From Bolinopsis microptera (Eukaryota; Ctenophora; Tentaculata; Lobata; Bolinopsidae), in NCBI RefSeq assembly GCF_026151205.1, contig NC_087082.1, positions 5,835,908 to 5,899,907 on the forward strand: 64,000 bases of DNA. The letters are read 5' to 3'. Below are positions 42,401-57,400 of the stretch, one piece after another (the first letter of the stretch is position 1; each line of letters starts with the position of its first letter). The notes beneath the pieces are model-generated. The model saw only the letters and a program-made list of their open reading frames with translations. It made no database searches and had not been told where the DNA came from. Made by a program: the position numbers and the translations under genes.

Positions 42401-45400
42401 TCCTTTTTCATTTAGCAAATATAATTCACGGATATAAAATCATTGTATACATAACTACAAAATATAACTTAGTCTAGCCAGTCTGCAATGGAACAGCTAG
42501 TCTCTCCATCAGTTCCAAATATTTACTTTTCTTTTCTTTCGCAATTTAGCAGTTATTTCTTATTTTTAGGTTAATAACTTGGTATCAAGGAATCTGGAAT
42601 TCCTCAACAAAGCTTCTAGTTGTTTGTGACTTGATGTTCATGATTAGCTAGGTTTAAGGGGGCCGGGGGGGGTCTTCATCAAAATTCTCTCGAAATTGAT
42701 TTTATAGTTGTTTCTGATAGAGGGGAGTGATATCTATCAGCTGCTTTTGGTCCCATGGAAAAATATTGTTCCTAGCCAAAATGATCGCCAGTCAAAGGTC
42801 AGCGCTTATGTGTAATTGTATTGCGCGAGCGATTTTCAATCGCGCGCCCTGAAAATCGAGTCTAAAAATCTATCTTCTCTTACATTTTTTGAGCAATCAC
42901 CCTGAAACTTTTAGGATATGTTCTATAGATCATTTAGAAGATATCTGTCGAGCCGAATTTTGAGATAGGCCTTAGAAGATTTTTTATTCAATTTTGAAAA
43001 TCTTGGACCTCATTTTTTTACGATTTTTCCAGGTCCAAGATTTTCAAAATTGAATAAAAAATCTTCTAAGGCCTATCTCAAAATTCGGCTCGACAGATAA
43101 CTATTTAATAATCCCCCCTCACTGCACGCTTCTCAGACCATGTCAAACAACACCACAGAGTCACCAGGTAACCCTGATGTAGACCCCACCTACTATTACA
43201 CCTACACCTACTTCCCTTCCACTGTTCCTCTAATTAACTTTGGTACTCACAACGAAATAGCTGACCTGGTACTCGCTGTGTTGGTTATCTTGTTCAGTGT
43301 AGTTGCCTCTGTGGGCAACATCTCCGCGTTCCTCTACTTCTGGCAGAAGAAGAACAAGTGTCTGGCCCCACTCCTGTATACTGTTATCAGTGTAGTGGAT
43401 ATAGCTACTAGCTTCTCTGTATTCCCCATCATCTCCAGTCTTCTTAATGGTCGGGATCCTACTTTTATGAAGGGCTCTAGCTACATCTGTAAGGCTACTC
43501 TTATTGTTATGACCTTCACTCAGAAGATTTCCATGTTCCTAGTCATGCTGCTGAGTTTTACGCGCACGCTTGCCATCGCATCGCCGTACTACAAGATACG
43601 GAATGCATTGATCATGCCAGCTATATTGATATACAGTGCAGTGCTAGTGACTATTGACACTGTATACCTGGGTAAAGGGTGGCTGAAGCCTGTGTATCGC
43701 AAGTGGCTTGCTTTCTGCGGCTACCAAGTGCCGCTCGGTGTACCACGCTCCACATTCAACTTGTACGCGATATCAGTGCAGATGGAACTCTTCTTACCTG
43801 GCTTCATCGTATTACTCTCTTTCATAGTGTTTACGTGTGCTCTTCTCCGCAAATCAAAATATCACGACCCGATTCCGGGAGAGGAGGAGATACAAAACAG
43901 GCGCATTTCCGTAACCATAGCAATGTTCACTGGGGTGTTTCTACTTTGCAACCTGCCCTACTTTCTGACACAGCTAGTGTTCCTGTGCGAGGTGTACTCG
44001 CTCCAGTTCCACATGTCCGTCTACAACAACTCTACCTTCAGATGGTACAGTGGCCTTATCTCCAATATACTGACTCTGCTTAATGCAGCACTTAACCCAT
44101 GTCTCTACCTGCTACGCATGCCTCATTACCGATCCTGGCTGAACTTCTTATCTCAGAACCCGGGGAGTATAAGGACTATACTGACTAAGCCAGCTAGATC
44201 CAGTGCGGATTTTGACCGTTTCGCTCTCAGTAGGTGCTCGCCCTCTGTTGACTTCCCTCGTCTTGGAGGCAGTAGGTCCCCACAACTATCGGTAGGTGCC
44301 GGTAACTATAATTACCCTCAACTCTCGGTAGATTACCCGCTCAGCACACGGCGTCCTAGTGTTTACGCGAATGGAAGTGCGCGCTCACCTCAGCTATCAG
44401 TGGAGTATGGACGTTATCCCAGTAAACAGGGAGAAACCCGTTCTCCACAATCCTCTCTTAACAACTATGATCGTCTTAGCTTAAATAGGTCTTATAGATC
44501 ACCTAAGACAACGAGGAGAGGGTCAATAAAACAAACTGAATTTTAATGTGCAGATAATGAAATGTTTTAGCATTTTATTTCCTTCTTCTTGGTGTTTGTC
44601 AGATGATCTTTATTTCTTTTTTATTCTCTGCAAAAACGTCGGCTCATCTTTTGTAACGTCAGAAAACAAAGTGGTTACATCTATTAAAATTGAGCAACAT
44701 TTTAATTTCCTTGCACTTTCGAAGCCAAATTCAACATACTTTTAGTACAGTTTTATTTCAAGAAAATGTTTATTGAGTGTTCACGCACTTAGATGTACAT
44801 ACTTTTTCCACGTGGAAAATATTCACGAGATAATTAAATTATTCTTTCTATATTTATTAATGAGTTGTAAAGTTGTCAAATCATTTCAAAGGCAACGACA
44901 AACAATTTATGAAATGAAATGAAATGAAATGAAATGAAATGAAATGAAATGAGGTATTTATATCCCGCTCATATGATTAACCAACAACACAAGGAAGGTG
45001 GTTAACCATGTCAGAGCGGCTGACTGTGAGTGATGTGAGCAAATGTGTAAAAATGAACAAGAGTATAACGTATTAACAAAATTTTTTTTGTAATAATGAA
45101 AAAATTCTATAGAACGGCTATAAATGGTGTATATGATAAAAATGTATATTTCAGGTTCCACAATGCAGATATCTCTGTGGCAGTAGCAACAGATAATGGC
45201 CTCATAACACCCATAGTATACACTGCGAACAACAAGGGTCTTAAACAGATAAACAGTGACATGAGCGAGCTAAAGAGCAAAGCAGCGGAGGGTAAACTCA
45301 AACCACACGAATTCCAGGTGAACTATTAATTCTCATATAATAACACTTTCTCTTAAGACAGTGTCTGCACTGACTTTCAAGGACATTGACAACTTTTCAA

Positions 45401-48400
45401 TTGATGGAGTAGTTCGCTGTTTATTAGTCTCATGATTGAAATACTGATAGCTGGATAATATCCGGTTGGAAGAGACAAGGAAAAATGACACAGGAAGTTA
45501 GGAATGTAGACAAATTTTCGGCGTCAACACCATCTTCAGGCTCAAATTATTTGTTATATAGTAGTGTTGAAAGTATTAATATAATACTTAATGCTATCAG
45601 TATTGAGAACTTTGTTGTTAAATCTATTGTTAATGTGATATTGTTGTATAATATTATGTAATACTCGTCAGGGAGTTGCTAAATCTATTGTTAATGTTAT
45701 AATGTTGTATAATATTATGTAATACTCGTCAGGGAGTTGCTAAATCTATTGTTAATGTTATAATGTTGTATAATATGTAACATTATGTGTAATAATATGT
45801 AATACTCTTCAGGGAGTTGCTAAATCTATTGTTAATGTTATAATGTTGTATAATATTATGTAATACTCGTCAGGGAGTTGCTAAATCTATTGTTAATATT
45901 ATAATGTTGTATAATATGTAACATTATGTGTAATATGTAATACTCGTCAGGGAGTTGCTAAATCTATTGTTAATGTTATAATGTTGTATAATATTATGTA
46001 ATACTCGTCAGGGAGTTGCTAAATCTATTGTTAATGTTATAATGTTGTATAATATTATGTAATACTCGTCAGGGAGTTGCTAAATCTATTGTTAATGTTA
46101 TAATGCTGTATAATATTATGTAATACTCGTCAGGGAGTTGCTAAATCTATTGTTAATGTTATAATGTTGTATAATATTATGTAATACTCGTCAGGGAGTT
46201 GCTAAATCTATTGTTAATGTTATAATGTTGTATAATATGTAACATTATGTGTAATATGTAATACTCGTCAGGGAGTTGCTAAATCTATTGTTAATGTTAT
46301 AATGTTGTATAATATGTAACATTATGTGTAATATGTAATACTCGTCAGGGAGTTGCTAAATCTATTGTTAATGTTATAATGTTGTATAATATGTAACATT
46401 ATGTGTAATATTATGTAATACTCGTCAGGGAGTTGCTAAATCTATTGTTAATGTTATAATGTTGTATAATATGTAACATTATGTATAATATTATGTAATA
46501 CTCGTCAGGGAGTTGCTAAATCTATTGTTAATGTTATAATGTTGTATAATATGTAACATTATGTGTAATAATATGTAATACTCGTCAGGGAGTTACTAAA
46601 TCTATTGTTAATGTTATAATGTTGTATAATATGTAACATTATGTGTAATAATATGTAATACTCGTCAGGGAGTTACTAAATCTATTGTTAATGTTATAAT
46701 GTTGTATAATATGTAACATTATGTGTAATAATATGTAATACTCGTCAGGGAGTTACTAAATCTATTGTTAATGTTATAATGTTGTATAATATTATGTAAT
46801 ACTCGTCAGGGAGTTGCTAAATCTATTGTTAATGTTATAATGTTGTATAATATGTAACATTATGTGTAATAATATGTAATACTCGTCAGGGAGTTGCTAA
46901 ATCTATTGTTAATGTTATAATGTTGTATAATATTATGTAATACTCGTCAGGGAGTTGCTAAATCTATTGTTAATGTTATAATGTTGTATAATATTATGTA
47001 ATACTCGTCAGGGAGTTGCTAAATCTATTGTTAATGTTATAATGCTGTATAATATTATGTAATACTCGTCAGGGAGTTGCTAAATCTATTGTTAATGTTA
47101 TAATGTTGTATAATATTATGTAATACTCGTCAGGGAGTTGCTAAATCTATTGTTAATGTTATAATGTTGTATAATATGTAACATTATGTGTAATATGTAA
47201 TACTCGTCAGGGAGTTGCTAAATCTATTGTTAATGTTATAATGTTGTATAATATGTAACATTATGTGTAATATGTAATACTCGTCAGGGAGTTGCTAAAT
47301 CTATTGTTAATGTTATAATGTTGTATAATATGTAACATTATGTGTAATATTATGTAATACTCGTCAGGGAGTTGCTAAATCTATTGTTAATGTTATAATG
47401 TTGTATAATATGTAACATTATGTATAATATTATGTAATACTCGTCAGGGAGTTGCTAAATCTATTGTTAATGTTATAATGTTGTATAATATGTAACATTA
47501 TGTGTAATAATATGTAATACTCGTCAGGGAGTTACTAAATCTATTGTTAATGTTATAATGTTGTATAATATGTAACATTATGTGTAATAATATGTAATAC
47601 TCGTCAGGGAGTTACTAAATCTATTGTTAATGTTATAATGTTGTATAATATGTAACATTATGTGTAATAATATGTAATACTCGTCAGGGAGTTACTAAAT
47701 CTATTGTTAATGTTATAATGTTGTATAATATTATGTAATACTCGTCAGGGAGTTGCTAAATCTATTGTTAATGTTATAATGTTGTATAATATGTAACATT
47801 ATGTGTAATAATATGTAATACTCGTCAGGGAGTTGCTAAATCTATTGTTAATGTTATAATGTTGTATAATATGTAACATTATGTGTAATATTATGTAATA
47901 CTCGTCAGGGAGTTGCTAAATCTATTGTTAATGTTATAATGTTGTATAATATGTAACATTATGTATAATATTATGTAATACTCGTCAGGGAGTTGCTAAA
48001 TCTATTGTTAATGTTGTATAATATGTAACATTATGTGTAATAATATGTAATACTCGTCAGGGAGTTGCTAAATCTATTGTTAATGTTATAATGTTGTATA
48101 ATATGTAACATTATGTATAATAATATGTAATACTCGTCAGGGAGTTGCTAAATCTATTGTTAATGTTATAATGTTGTATAATATGTAACATTATGTATAA
48201 TATTATGTAATACTCGTCAGGGAGTTGCTAAATCTATTGTTAATGTTATAATGTTGTATAATATGTAACATTATGTATAATATTATGTTATACTCGTCAG
48301 GGAGTTGCTAAATCTATTGTTAATGTTATAATGTTGTTTAATATTATGTAATACTCTTCAGGGAGTTGCTAAATCTATTGTTAATGTTATAATGTTGTAT

Positions 48401-51400
48401 AATAATATGTAATACTCGTCAGGGAGTTGCTAAATCTATTGTTAAAGGACCAGTTAACTGAAAAATTTGTAGTCTCCAATTTGGCTAAGATTTAAATCAG
48501 CTGTGACAAACCGGTAAAGAATCGTATCGCCGAAAGAACCAACTCTCTAGCGTACGTGTAACGCGTGTTATTGCAATAATAAGCTGTGGCCTCGTGACGT
48601 CATAAAGTCCCTCAGTGCGCGCTTGCATAGCGTAATTTACATTACAAATGTTTATCATCGTCAATAAAACACGTGTAACTCACTCAAATTTTAGAATTAT
48701 GACTATTACCCTAGTTCTCCAAAATCCTTATAGTTTTGGCTATCATTCTAACTAAAGGAATAGCTGATTGGATGTACAGTGCTCACGTCATGATTTAAAA
48801 CAGTGATATAGGTTCTTGAACAGTGGCGGGTGAATGTACGGTTAGAAAGTTTCTGCTATTACAACTTATGTCATATGTGATAATTTTGGATTGTTTTCAT
48901 TGCTTAATTACACAAGCAGCTAGGGAGACTGTACCGATTATTTTTCTCCCCAGTCCATGAAACTCTAACGAGTTTAGAAAGGATCTAGATAAGTAGGAGT
49001 TTGTTCAATTCCGAGAGCAATTATATTTATAGCATAGCGAAATTTATAACTTTAGTCCGCATGTGTCAGCCAGTACAGGCGACAAGAAGTCTGGCTACTT
49101 TACGGCCGTTTCTCTGGGACCATTAGTAGAAGTAGCTTCTATCAGAACAGTGCCGTGGGAACAGAATTCCCGCCAAAATACCCGGTCTCGGGTCTACCAA
49201 ATAGTAAAACTGATTGGAGTGTACGGTGTGCGGTGTGTTTTGAATTAGACTTACGGCTTACCTAGTTGTTATCCTAATTGGATTATCATCGGTACATAAC
49301 ATAAATAAACTACTGGTAAGTTTAAATACCAAGTGCAAACGTGTTCAGTCAATCGACCCATTGAACAACTAGGTATAGAATTTCCAAGACCCTATTATTC
49401 TCTGGCCATATATTACGGCACGATCGATTGTTAGATGGCTAAACGACCAACGTTAATCTATACAAGTCTAAAACTATGAGCTAGCACTTTAATCTAAAAA
49501 TACACTTTTTATATTACTCCTGATTTTTACATTTCACGTAAAACATTGTCGCCACAGGTTGATCATGGACACTAACAGCTTGATTTGAGATAAATGACTT
49601 ATTGTTATGAGTTTCTCTAAAGTTAACTCTAAAGTTGTGTAGTCCAGTCATTTATGGACATTTATGGAAATGAACCTGCAAATGTTCAAATACTCACGAA
49701 ACTTTGCACAGACCTTCCCGAAGGTATGAATAAACGATTTTCGTTTGGAGACATTTTTTTGACCGTGGAGAAAACCCAGGAGGGCCACGCCCATATTGAC
49801 CCAATAAAGTAAGTGTAACCGACCCCTTGCTTCTGAAGGTCGTAGAGACTTTAAAATAGGCTTAAACGAAGCCGCATATGCATGTTTATATAGGAGTTAT
49901 TGAGCAACACATGGCCTAAAATCCTTACTTTTCGAGAAATTCGTCAAAAACCATTTTGGGCGTGGTGCTGAGCCCATTTTCGATAGGATCGTGATAGAGT
50001 ATTTAGACAGGGTGCAAAAGAACCGCAATTAGCATATTAATATATGACTTACGAACAAACATATGCCTTAAAGTGCTTACTTTTTCAGTTATTGGCGAAA
50101 AACTGATTTTCGGTTCCAGAAATCATGCAAAACTATGGGTATCTGGTAAATTGGGCTATGAAGGCCCTAAAGGTTTTTGAATGCGTGCAGATTGTGCAGA
50201 ATGGCCATGTTTATATACAACTTATGAAGCAACATGTACCCTAAATTACTTACTTTTCGAGTTATTCGGGGGAAAACATTGTATTATGTCCATTTTCTAC
50301 CTGTAAAATACAGTCTCACGAGCTCTTCTGCGCGCGCAAGGGACTTTATGACGTCATCGCCAAAATAATACAAACGCTATTTACACGCGTTAGAGAGCAG
50401 TTAGAGATTTAGGAATTTCGACTCGTTGCTTAGTTTGCTATTTGTCACAATCTGTCAAAATATGAGGATACATTTTTTTTCAGTTAACTGGTCCTTTAAT
50501 GTTATAATGTTGTATAATATGTAACATTATGTGTAATAATATGTAATACTCGTCAGGGAGTTGCTAAATCTATTGTTAATGTTATAATGTTGTATAATAT
50601 GTAACATTATGTATAATATTATGTAATACTCGTCAGGGAGTTGCTAAATCTATTGTTAATGTTATAATGTTGTTTAATATTATGTAATACTCTTCAGGGA
50701 GTTGCTAAATCTATTGTTAATGTTATAATGTTGTATAATATTATGTAATACTCGTCAGGGAGTTGCTAAATCTATTGTTAATGTTATAATGTTGTTTAAT
50801 ATTATGTAATACTCGTCAGGGAGTTGCTAAATCTATTGTTAATGTTATAATGTTGTATAATATTATGTAATACTCGTCAGGGAGTTGCTAAATCTATTGT
50901 TAATGTTATAATGTTGTATAATATGTAACATTATGTGTAATATTATGTAATACTCGTCAGGGAGTTGCTAAATCTATTGTTAATGTTATAATGTTGTATA
51001 ATATGTAACATTATGTGTAATATTATGTAATACTCGTCAGGGAGTTGCTAAATCTATTGTTAATGTTATAATGTTGTATAATATGTAACATTATGTATAA
51101 TATTATGTAATACTCGTCAGGGAGTTGCTAAATCTATTGTTAATGTTGTATAATATGTAACATTATGTGTAATAATATGTAATACTCGTCAGGGAGTTGC
51201 TAAATCTATTGTTAATGTTATAATGTTGTATAATATGTAACATTATGTATAATAATATGTAATACTCGTCAGGGAGTTGCTAAATCTATTGTTAATGTTA
51301 TAATGTTGTATAATATGTAACATTATGTATAATATTATGTAATACTCGTCAGGGAGTTGCTAAATCTATTGTTAATGTTATAATGTTGTATAATATGTAA

Positions 51401-54400
51401 CATTATGTATAATATTATGTAATACTCGTCAGGGAGTTGCTAAATCTATTGTTAATGTTATAATGTTGTATAATATGTAACATTATGTGTAATAATATGT
51501 AATACTCGTCAGGGAGTTGCTAAATCTATTGTTAATGTTATAATGTTGTATAATATGTAACATTATGTATAATATTATGTAATACTCGTCAGGGAGTTAC
51601 TAAATCTATTGTTAATGTTATAATGTTGTATAATATGTAACATTATGTGTAATAATATGTAATACTCGTCAGGGAGTTGCTAAGTCTATTGTTAATATTA
51701 TAATGTTGTATAATATTATGTAATACTCGTCAGGGAGTTGCTAAATCTATTGTTAATGTTATAATGTTGTATAATATGTAACATTATGTGTAATAATATG
51801 TAATACTCGTCAGGGAGTTACTAAATCTATTGTTAATGTTATAATGTTGTATAATATGTAACATTATGTATAATATTATGTAATACTCGTCAGGGAGTTG
51901 CTAAATCTATTGTTAATGTTATATTGTTGTATAATATGTAACATTATGTATAATATTATGTAATACTCGTCAGGGAGTTGCTAAATCTATTGTTAATATT
52001 ATAATGTTGTATAATATGTAACATTATGTGTAATAATATGTAATACTCGTCAGGGAGTTGCTAAATCTATTGTTAATGTTATAATGCTGTATAATATTAT
52101 GTAATACTCGTCAGGGAGTTGCTAAATCTATTGTTAATGTTATAATGTTGTATAATATTATGTAATACTCTTCAGGGAGTTGCTAAATCTATTGTTAATG
52201 TTATAATGTTGTATAATATGTAACATTATGTGTAATATTATGTAATACTCGTCAGGGAGTTGCTAAATCTATTGTTAATGTTATAATGTTGTATAATATG
52301 TAACATTATGTGTAATATTATGTAATACTCGTCAGGGAGTTGCTAAATCTATTGTTAATGTTATAATGTTGTATAATATGTAACATTATGTGTAATATTA
52401 TGTAATACTCGTCAGGGAGTTGCTAAATCTATTGTTAATGTTATAATGTTGTATAATATTATGTAATACTCGTCAGGGAGTTGCTAAATCTATTGTTAAT
52501 GTTATAATATATAATATATATATATATATATATTAATTAATATATATATATATTAAACAATATAATATATATTTGTTTGTAGTTTTGTTACGTGTTGAAA
52601 AACAGAGCTCCCTTATCTCTGTTTAATCGGAAATTTTAACTGCCACTGCACTGCTACTGCACGGTGTTTGTACTTTACCTTTGTACATCTATACAAGTAC
52701 AAATACACAATTGCAATGGAAAAGTCTGCTCATAACTCTGCAAAGAATCTTCTCGTCAACGGTTTATGTAAAGCTTGTTCGAATGATGAGGTTGTCAAAA
52801 GTACCGACATTGTACAGTGTTTTTGGTGTAAGGACAGTTTTCATGCTATCAACTGTGATGAAACTTGCAATGTCAGTGCGCCCACGGTTTTTACTGCTCA
52901 CCTGTCTCATGCTGTGAACAACACTTCTTCTTATGCTAAACGATTTGGTCGCTTTCTATTTATCTGTAATGATTGTAGTACTGCTGAGGAGGACAAGAGG
53001 GCTGCTACTACCGTAGATCGAGTAGGATTGTTAGATAATAAAATAGATGCCATAAATTTGGAGTTCAGGGAAGAGATGTCTGAACTTAAAACCTTGCTGA
53101 AGGAACAACTGTCCCAGAAACCTGAGAGAGCTCAAGAGCGATCCTCAGATCAGGTTGATTTTATGAAACAATTTGCTGAACAGTTTTCATCTTTAAAAGA
53201 AGACCTCACGAAAAATATCAATGATGTTATTGACAATAAAGTAAACACTGTTGTAACAAAATCCGGTACTGTTTCTCATACAAAGGACGTTCTCTATTCC
53301 AGCTTGTTTACCGACTCAAACAGTTCCACACCATCTGCTCAACCACCACATGTTCCAATTGCTCCAACACGTACACAACCTTCATCACCCGAGATTCTAA
53401 TTCTGTCCCCGAAAGAAGAACAATCGGTAAATGCTGCAACAATGACGAATGTGAAAAAATTTGCTACTGATAAATTAAAGAGCAGTCAAGTAGTATTTCT
53501 CAGATGTAATGAAAACAACAAGAAAGTTTCAATTGGCTTCCCTAATGCTGAAATTCGTGATAAGGCTACTTCACTTCTCAATGATGGAAATACCTTAGAT
53601 TCGTATGGATATCAGTCTAAGAATGGCAACAAAATGCTGCCAAAAGTTACTATTTATGGTGTTTCTTCTGAAGTTCTTGACGATATAGACACTACAGCTG
53701 TAGGGAATGATGCCGATAAACTTAGGGATCTTGAAAAGAACCACTTAGTCGCCCAAATTGTGGAGAAAAACTCGTCCATCAAAGATTTGTATGAAGCAGG
53801 GCACACCATCAGTATTGTCTATCTCAATAAGATAAAACGTTTCACCAACGATAAACAGGAACGCATAGAGCTCACTATTGGAATCAAACTATCACCATCT
53901 GTCTATAGAGTCCTCTTTAACCAACAACAAGGATCTCTCTATTTAGGTAGTCGCAGATACAAAGTAACTGATCGCTTCTACATCAAACAGTGTTATCATT
54001 GTCAAATGATTGGACACACTTCTGTTGACTGTAATGAAGTCAAAACAAATAAACATCCGACCTGCATGTACTGTATGGGAAGTCACCGGTCTTCAGCATG
54101 CCAATTTAAGCAGAAGAAGGACAAACATGCCTGTGCTCGATGTTTGGCTTCAACACACACTAATGATGCCGAGAATTCAAGAACACATAATGCGGCAGCT
54201 TACGATTGTCCTGTGTTGGTAAGAGAAACTAAACGTATTGCTGCTAACACTGACTTTATTTCAAAAAACGTAATGTGAAATTAGGTGCTAATCGACAGAA
54301 ATCACAGCTTTCTATTGGTTGTTTCAACGCAAGGTCTCTATGCAACAAAACTTGTGGCGTACTAGAAATGCTTAAGGATAACTCGATTTCTATCTGTTGT

Positions 54401-57400
54401 ATCACGGAAACTTGGCTAAAAACTAATGATCGGGCAAAATTTGCCGAAATCCGTGATTTTGGGTTCGATATTATCAGTGCCCCTCGAAGAGGTAGGGGAG
54501 GTGGAGTTGGTTTTCTCTTCAACCCCAAAATGATATCGCCTGTACGCAATGATGTTACTAAATATTCATCTTTTGAAGTACTTGAATGTGTCATTAAAAC
54601 TGCTGGTGAGATTATCAGGCTATGTGTAGTTTATCGCAGCACTCAGGCCAAAGCGAAATACGATGAAACAAAAATATCTAAGTTTATGGATGACTTTGTT
54701 GGATACCTGGACAATCTTCTGCTTAAAACTGGATCTCCAATTATTTGTGGTGACTTTAATTTCCATGTTGAAGACATATACAATAATATTGCCCAGAACT
54801 TTATTGCTCTTTGTGAGAGCAAAGGCTTCCTTCAGCATGTCGACTCTCCTACTCACATCTCCGGCGGGACACTGGACTTGTTATTTACTCTAGGCTGTGT
54901 AAGTGACTCATTGTCTGTAACAGATATGATGGTAGAGACAAGCACTGGAACCAGCTCTGATCACTATCTAGTAAGTTTTCAGGTCCCAGTCACATTCGAT
55001 CTTCATAAAGCTCGTACATATGAAGAAAAAGATGTCAGAGAGCTAAGCAAAATTGACATCGATAAGTTCAGGGAAGATCTGTTTTGTTCAGAGCTTAACC
55101 TTTCTGAATATCAATCCTTAGACGAGGCTGTGAACCTTTATCAAAATGTCCTTGAACAGGTGCTGGACAAACATGCCCCACTTATTACGAAACGATTTAC
55201 TGCTGAAAAGTCTGATTTTTGGGATAATAAATGTCAAATTGCTGTCAGAGAGAGGAGAAGGGCAAAACGAAAAGCCAAAAAGTATCCAGAGAATGATGAG
55301 TTTAAAACTACTCATTTTGAAAAATGTGTTGACGCAGAAATCACTATCAATCGAGCTAGGGATGGCTACTATGATAAACAGCTCAGTTCTTGCAAAGGAG
55401 ACTCGAAAGGGACCTATAAAGTCATAAATAAACTTTTAGATAAGGAATATGGCTCCAACAAATTGCCAAATGGTGAAGATATCGAAGTGGCTGCCAAACT
55501 CAAGACTTTCTTCGATCAAAAAGTAAAGACCATTTACTCTAATATTGAGAAGGAAATTCAAAACACTTCCCTAAACGGTCAAGGTACCAAGGACTCTACT
55601 TCGATAGATAATGCAAAGTGTAGACTTAATCAGTTTAAGGAAGTCTCATTATCAGACCTTGAAACCTTAATTAAGAGTCTTCCCAATAAATCAAGCGTAC
55701 TCGATGTCATACCAATGTGGCTCTTCAAGAACTGCTTACCCGAGCTTCTCCCAATCATCCATTACATCGTGAATGAATCACTAAGAGTCGGAAAGTTTCC
55801 ATCTGCCCTAAAAGAAGCATCTATTAGGCCTGGACTCAAGAAACCTACCTTAGATGTTGATGAGCTGAAAAACTATCGACCGATTAGCAATCTAACATAT
55901 CTGTCCAAAATACTAGAAAAAGTAGTTCATTGCCAATTAAATGAATATGCTGATGTCAACAACCTGTTTTCCCCATATCAATCAGGCTATAGAAAATTCC
56001 ATAGTTGTGAAACTGCAGTTACCAAAATACATAATGATATTCTAATGATGATTGACAGCAAATCGAATGTTGTGCTTCTACTCTTAGATCTATCAGCTGC
56101 TTTCGACACCATAAACCATAACCTCCTTCTTACGAAACTCAAGAATGCGAATGGTATTACAGAACTAGCACTCAGCTGGTTACAATGTTACCTTAATAAT
56201 CGCACATTCAAGGTTAAAGTAAAAAAAGCCACATCTTCTGAAGGCTATCTGGATATTGGTGTACCTCAAGGATCCATTTTAGGACCACTACTGTTCATAT
56301 TGTATACCAGAGATCTTGAAGAAATTGTCACAAAATATGGTTTCTCGATACATTTGTATGCAGATGACACACAGGTGTACTTTACTTTTGATGTTCACAG
56401 TTCTAATCCTGATTTAACAGCTGTGAAAAATTGCTTTCTGGAGATAAAGCAATGGATGACAGTTAACTTCCTAAAACTGAATGATGAAAAAACAGAGTTC
56501 ATTGATATAGGACCATATGTCAGCCCAATCCAGACAATGGATTTAGGAGACCTCTCAATCTGCCCTGTTAGCAAGGCCAAGAACCTGGGATTCCTTTTCG
56601 ATCACCAAATGAATCTGGACTCTCAAATAAATGCTGTGTCCAAAGTATGTTATTTGAATCAAAGGGACTTATCAAGAATCGGTTCAAAGCTTTCCCATGA
56701 ACTAAAAGTTCAGTTAGTTCACTCCAATATTCTCTGTTTCATAGACTACTGCAACTCAGTCTATTATGGTATAACAGAAAAGAATCTTCATAAGCTACAA
56801 AAGATACAGAACAATGCTGCTAGATTTATCTTTGGTCTTTACGGAAAAAAGATACGTGAACCTATCATGCCTTACCTCAAAAAGCTCCACTTTCTGCCTG
56901 TTCGGTTCAGAATTAAGTTCAAAATATCACTTCTGGTCTTCAAGTGTCTTAATAACATAGCCCCTCAGTACTTACAAGGACACGTCAATCTAAGGGAAGT
57001 ACGAAGACAAAGTTCCAGACTAGATGATGACTTTTATTTGTTGAAAGTTCCTCCTGCTCCTCATTTCAGACGAACAGATGCTGCATTTATGTTTTGTGGA
57101 CCAAAAATTTGGAATGAACTACCCTACTCAGTGAGATCATTATCATCTGTAGAATGTTTTAAAAATGCCCTAAAGACGTTTTATTTCCAACTAGCTTTTG
57201 ATAATATTTCTAATATTTGTCCATAATGTCTGAACTGATATGAAAGTGCATAATTTTAGTAACTTCATACAAATATAACTTCATACAAATATTTGTTCAT
57301 AAATTCTGAACTGTTTAAAAAGTCCATAATCTTGCTATTTCAACACTAAGTCTCGCTTGAATGACTTTAATGTACATCTTTGTTGGGTATATTTTAATGT

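Noticed and set aside
48446-50495. Hidden transposase in the TTAA-flanked element
   Set aside because: The only ORF is 61 codons (49063-49248) without a recognisable motif; the element is treated as non-autonomous.
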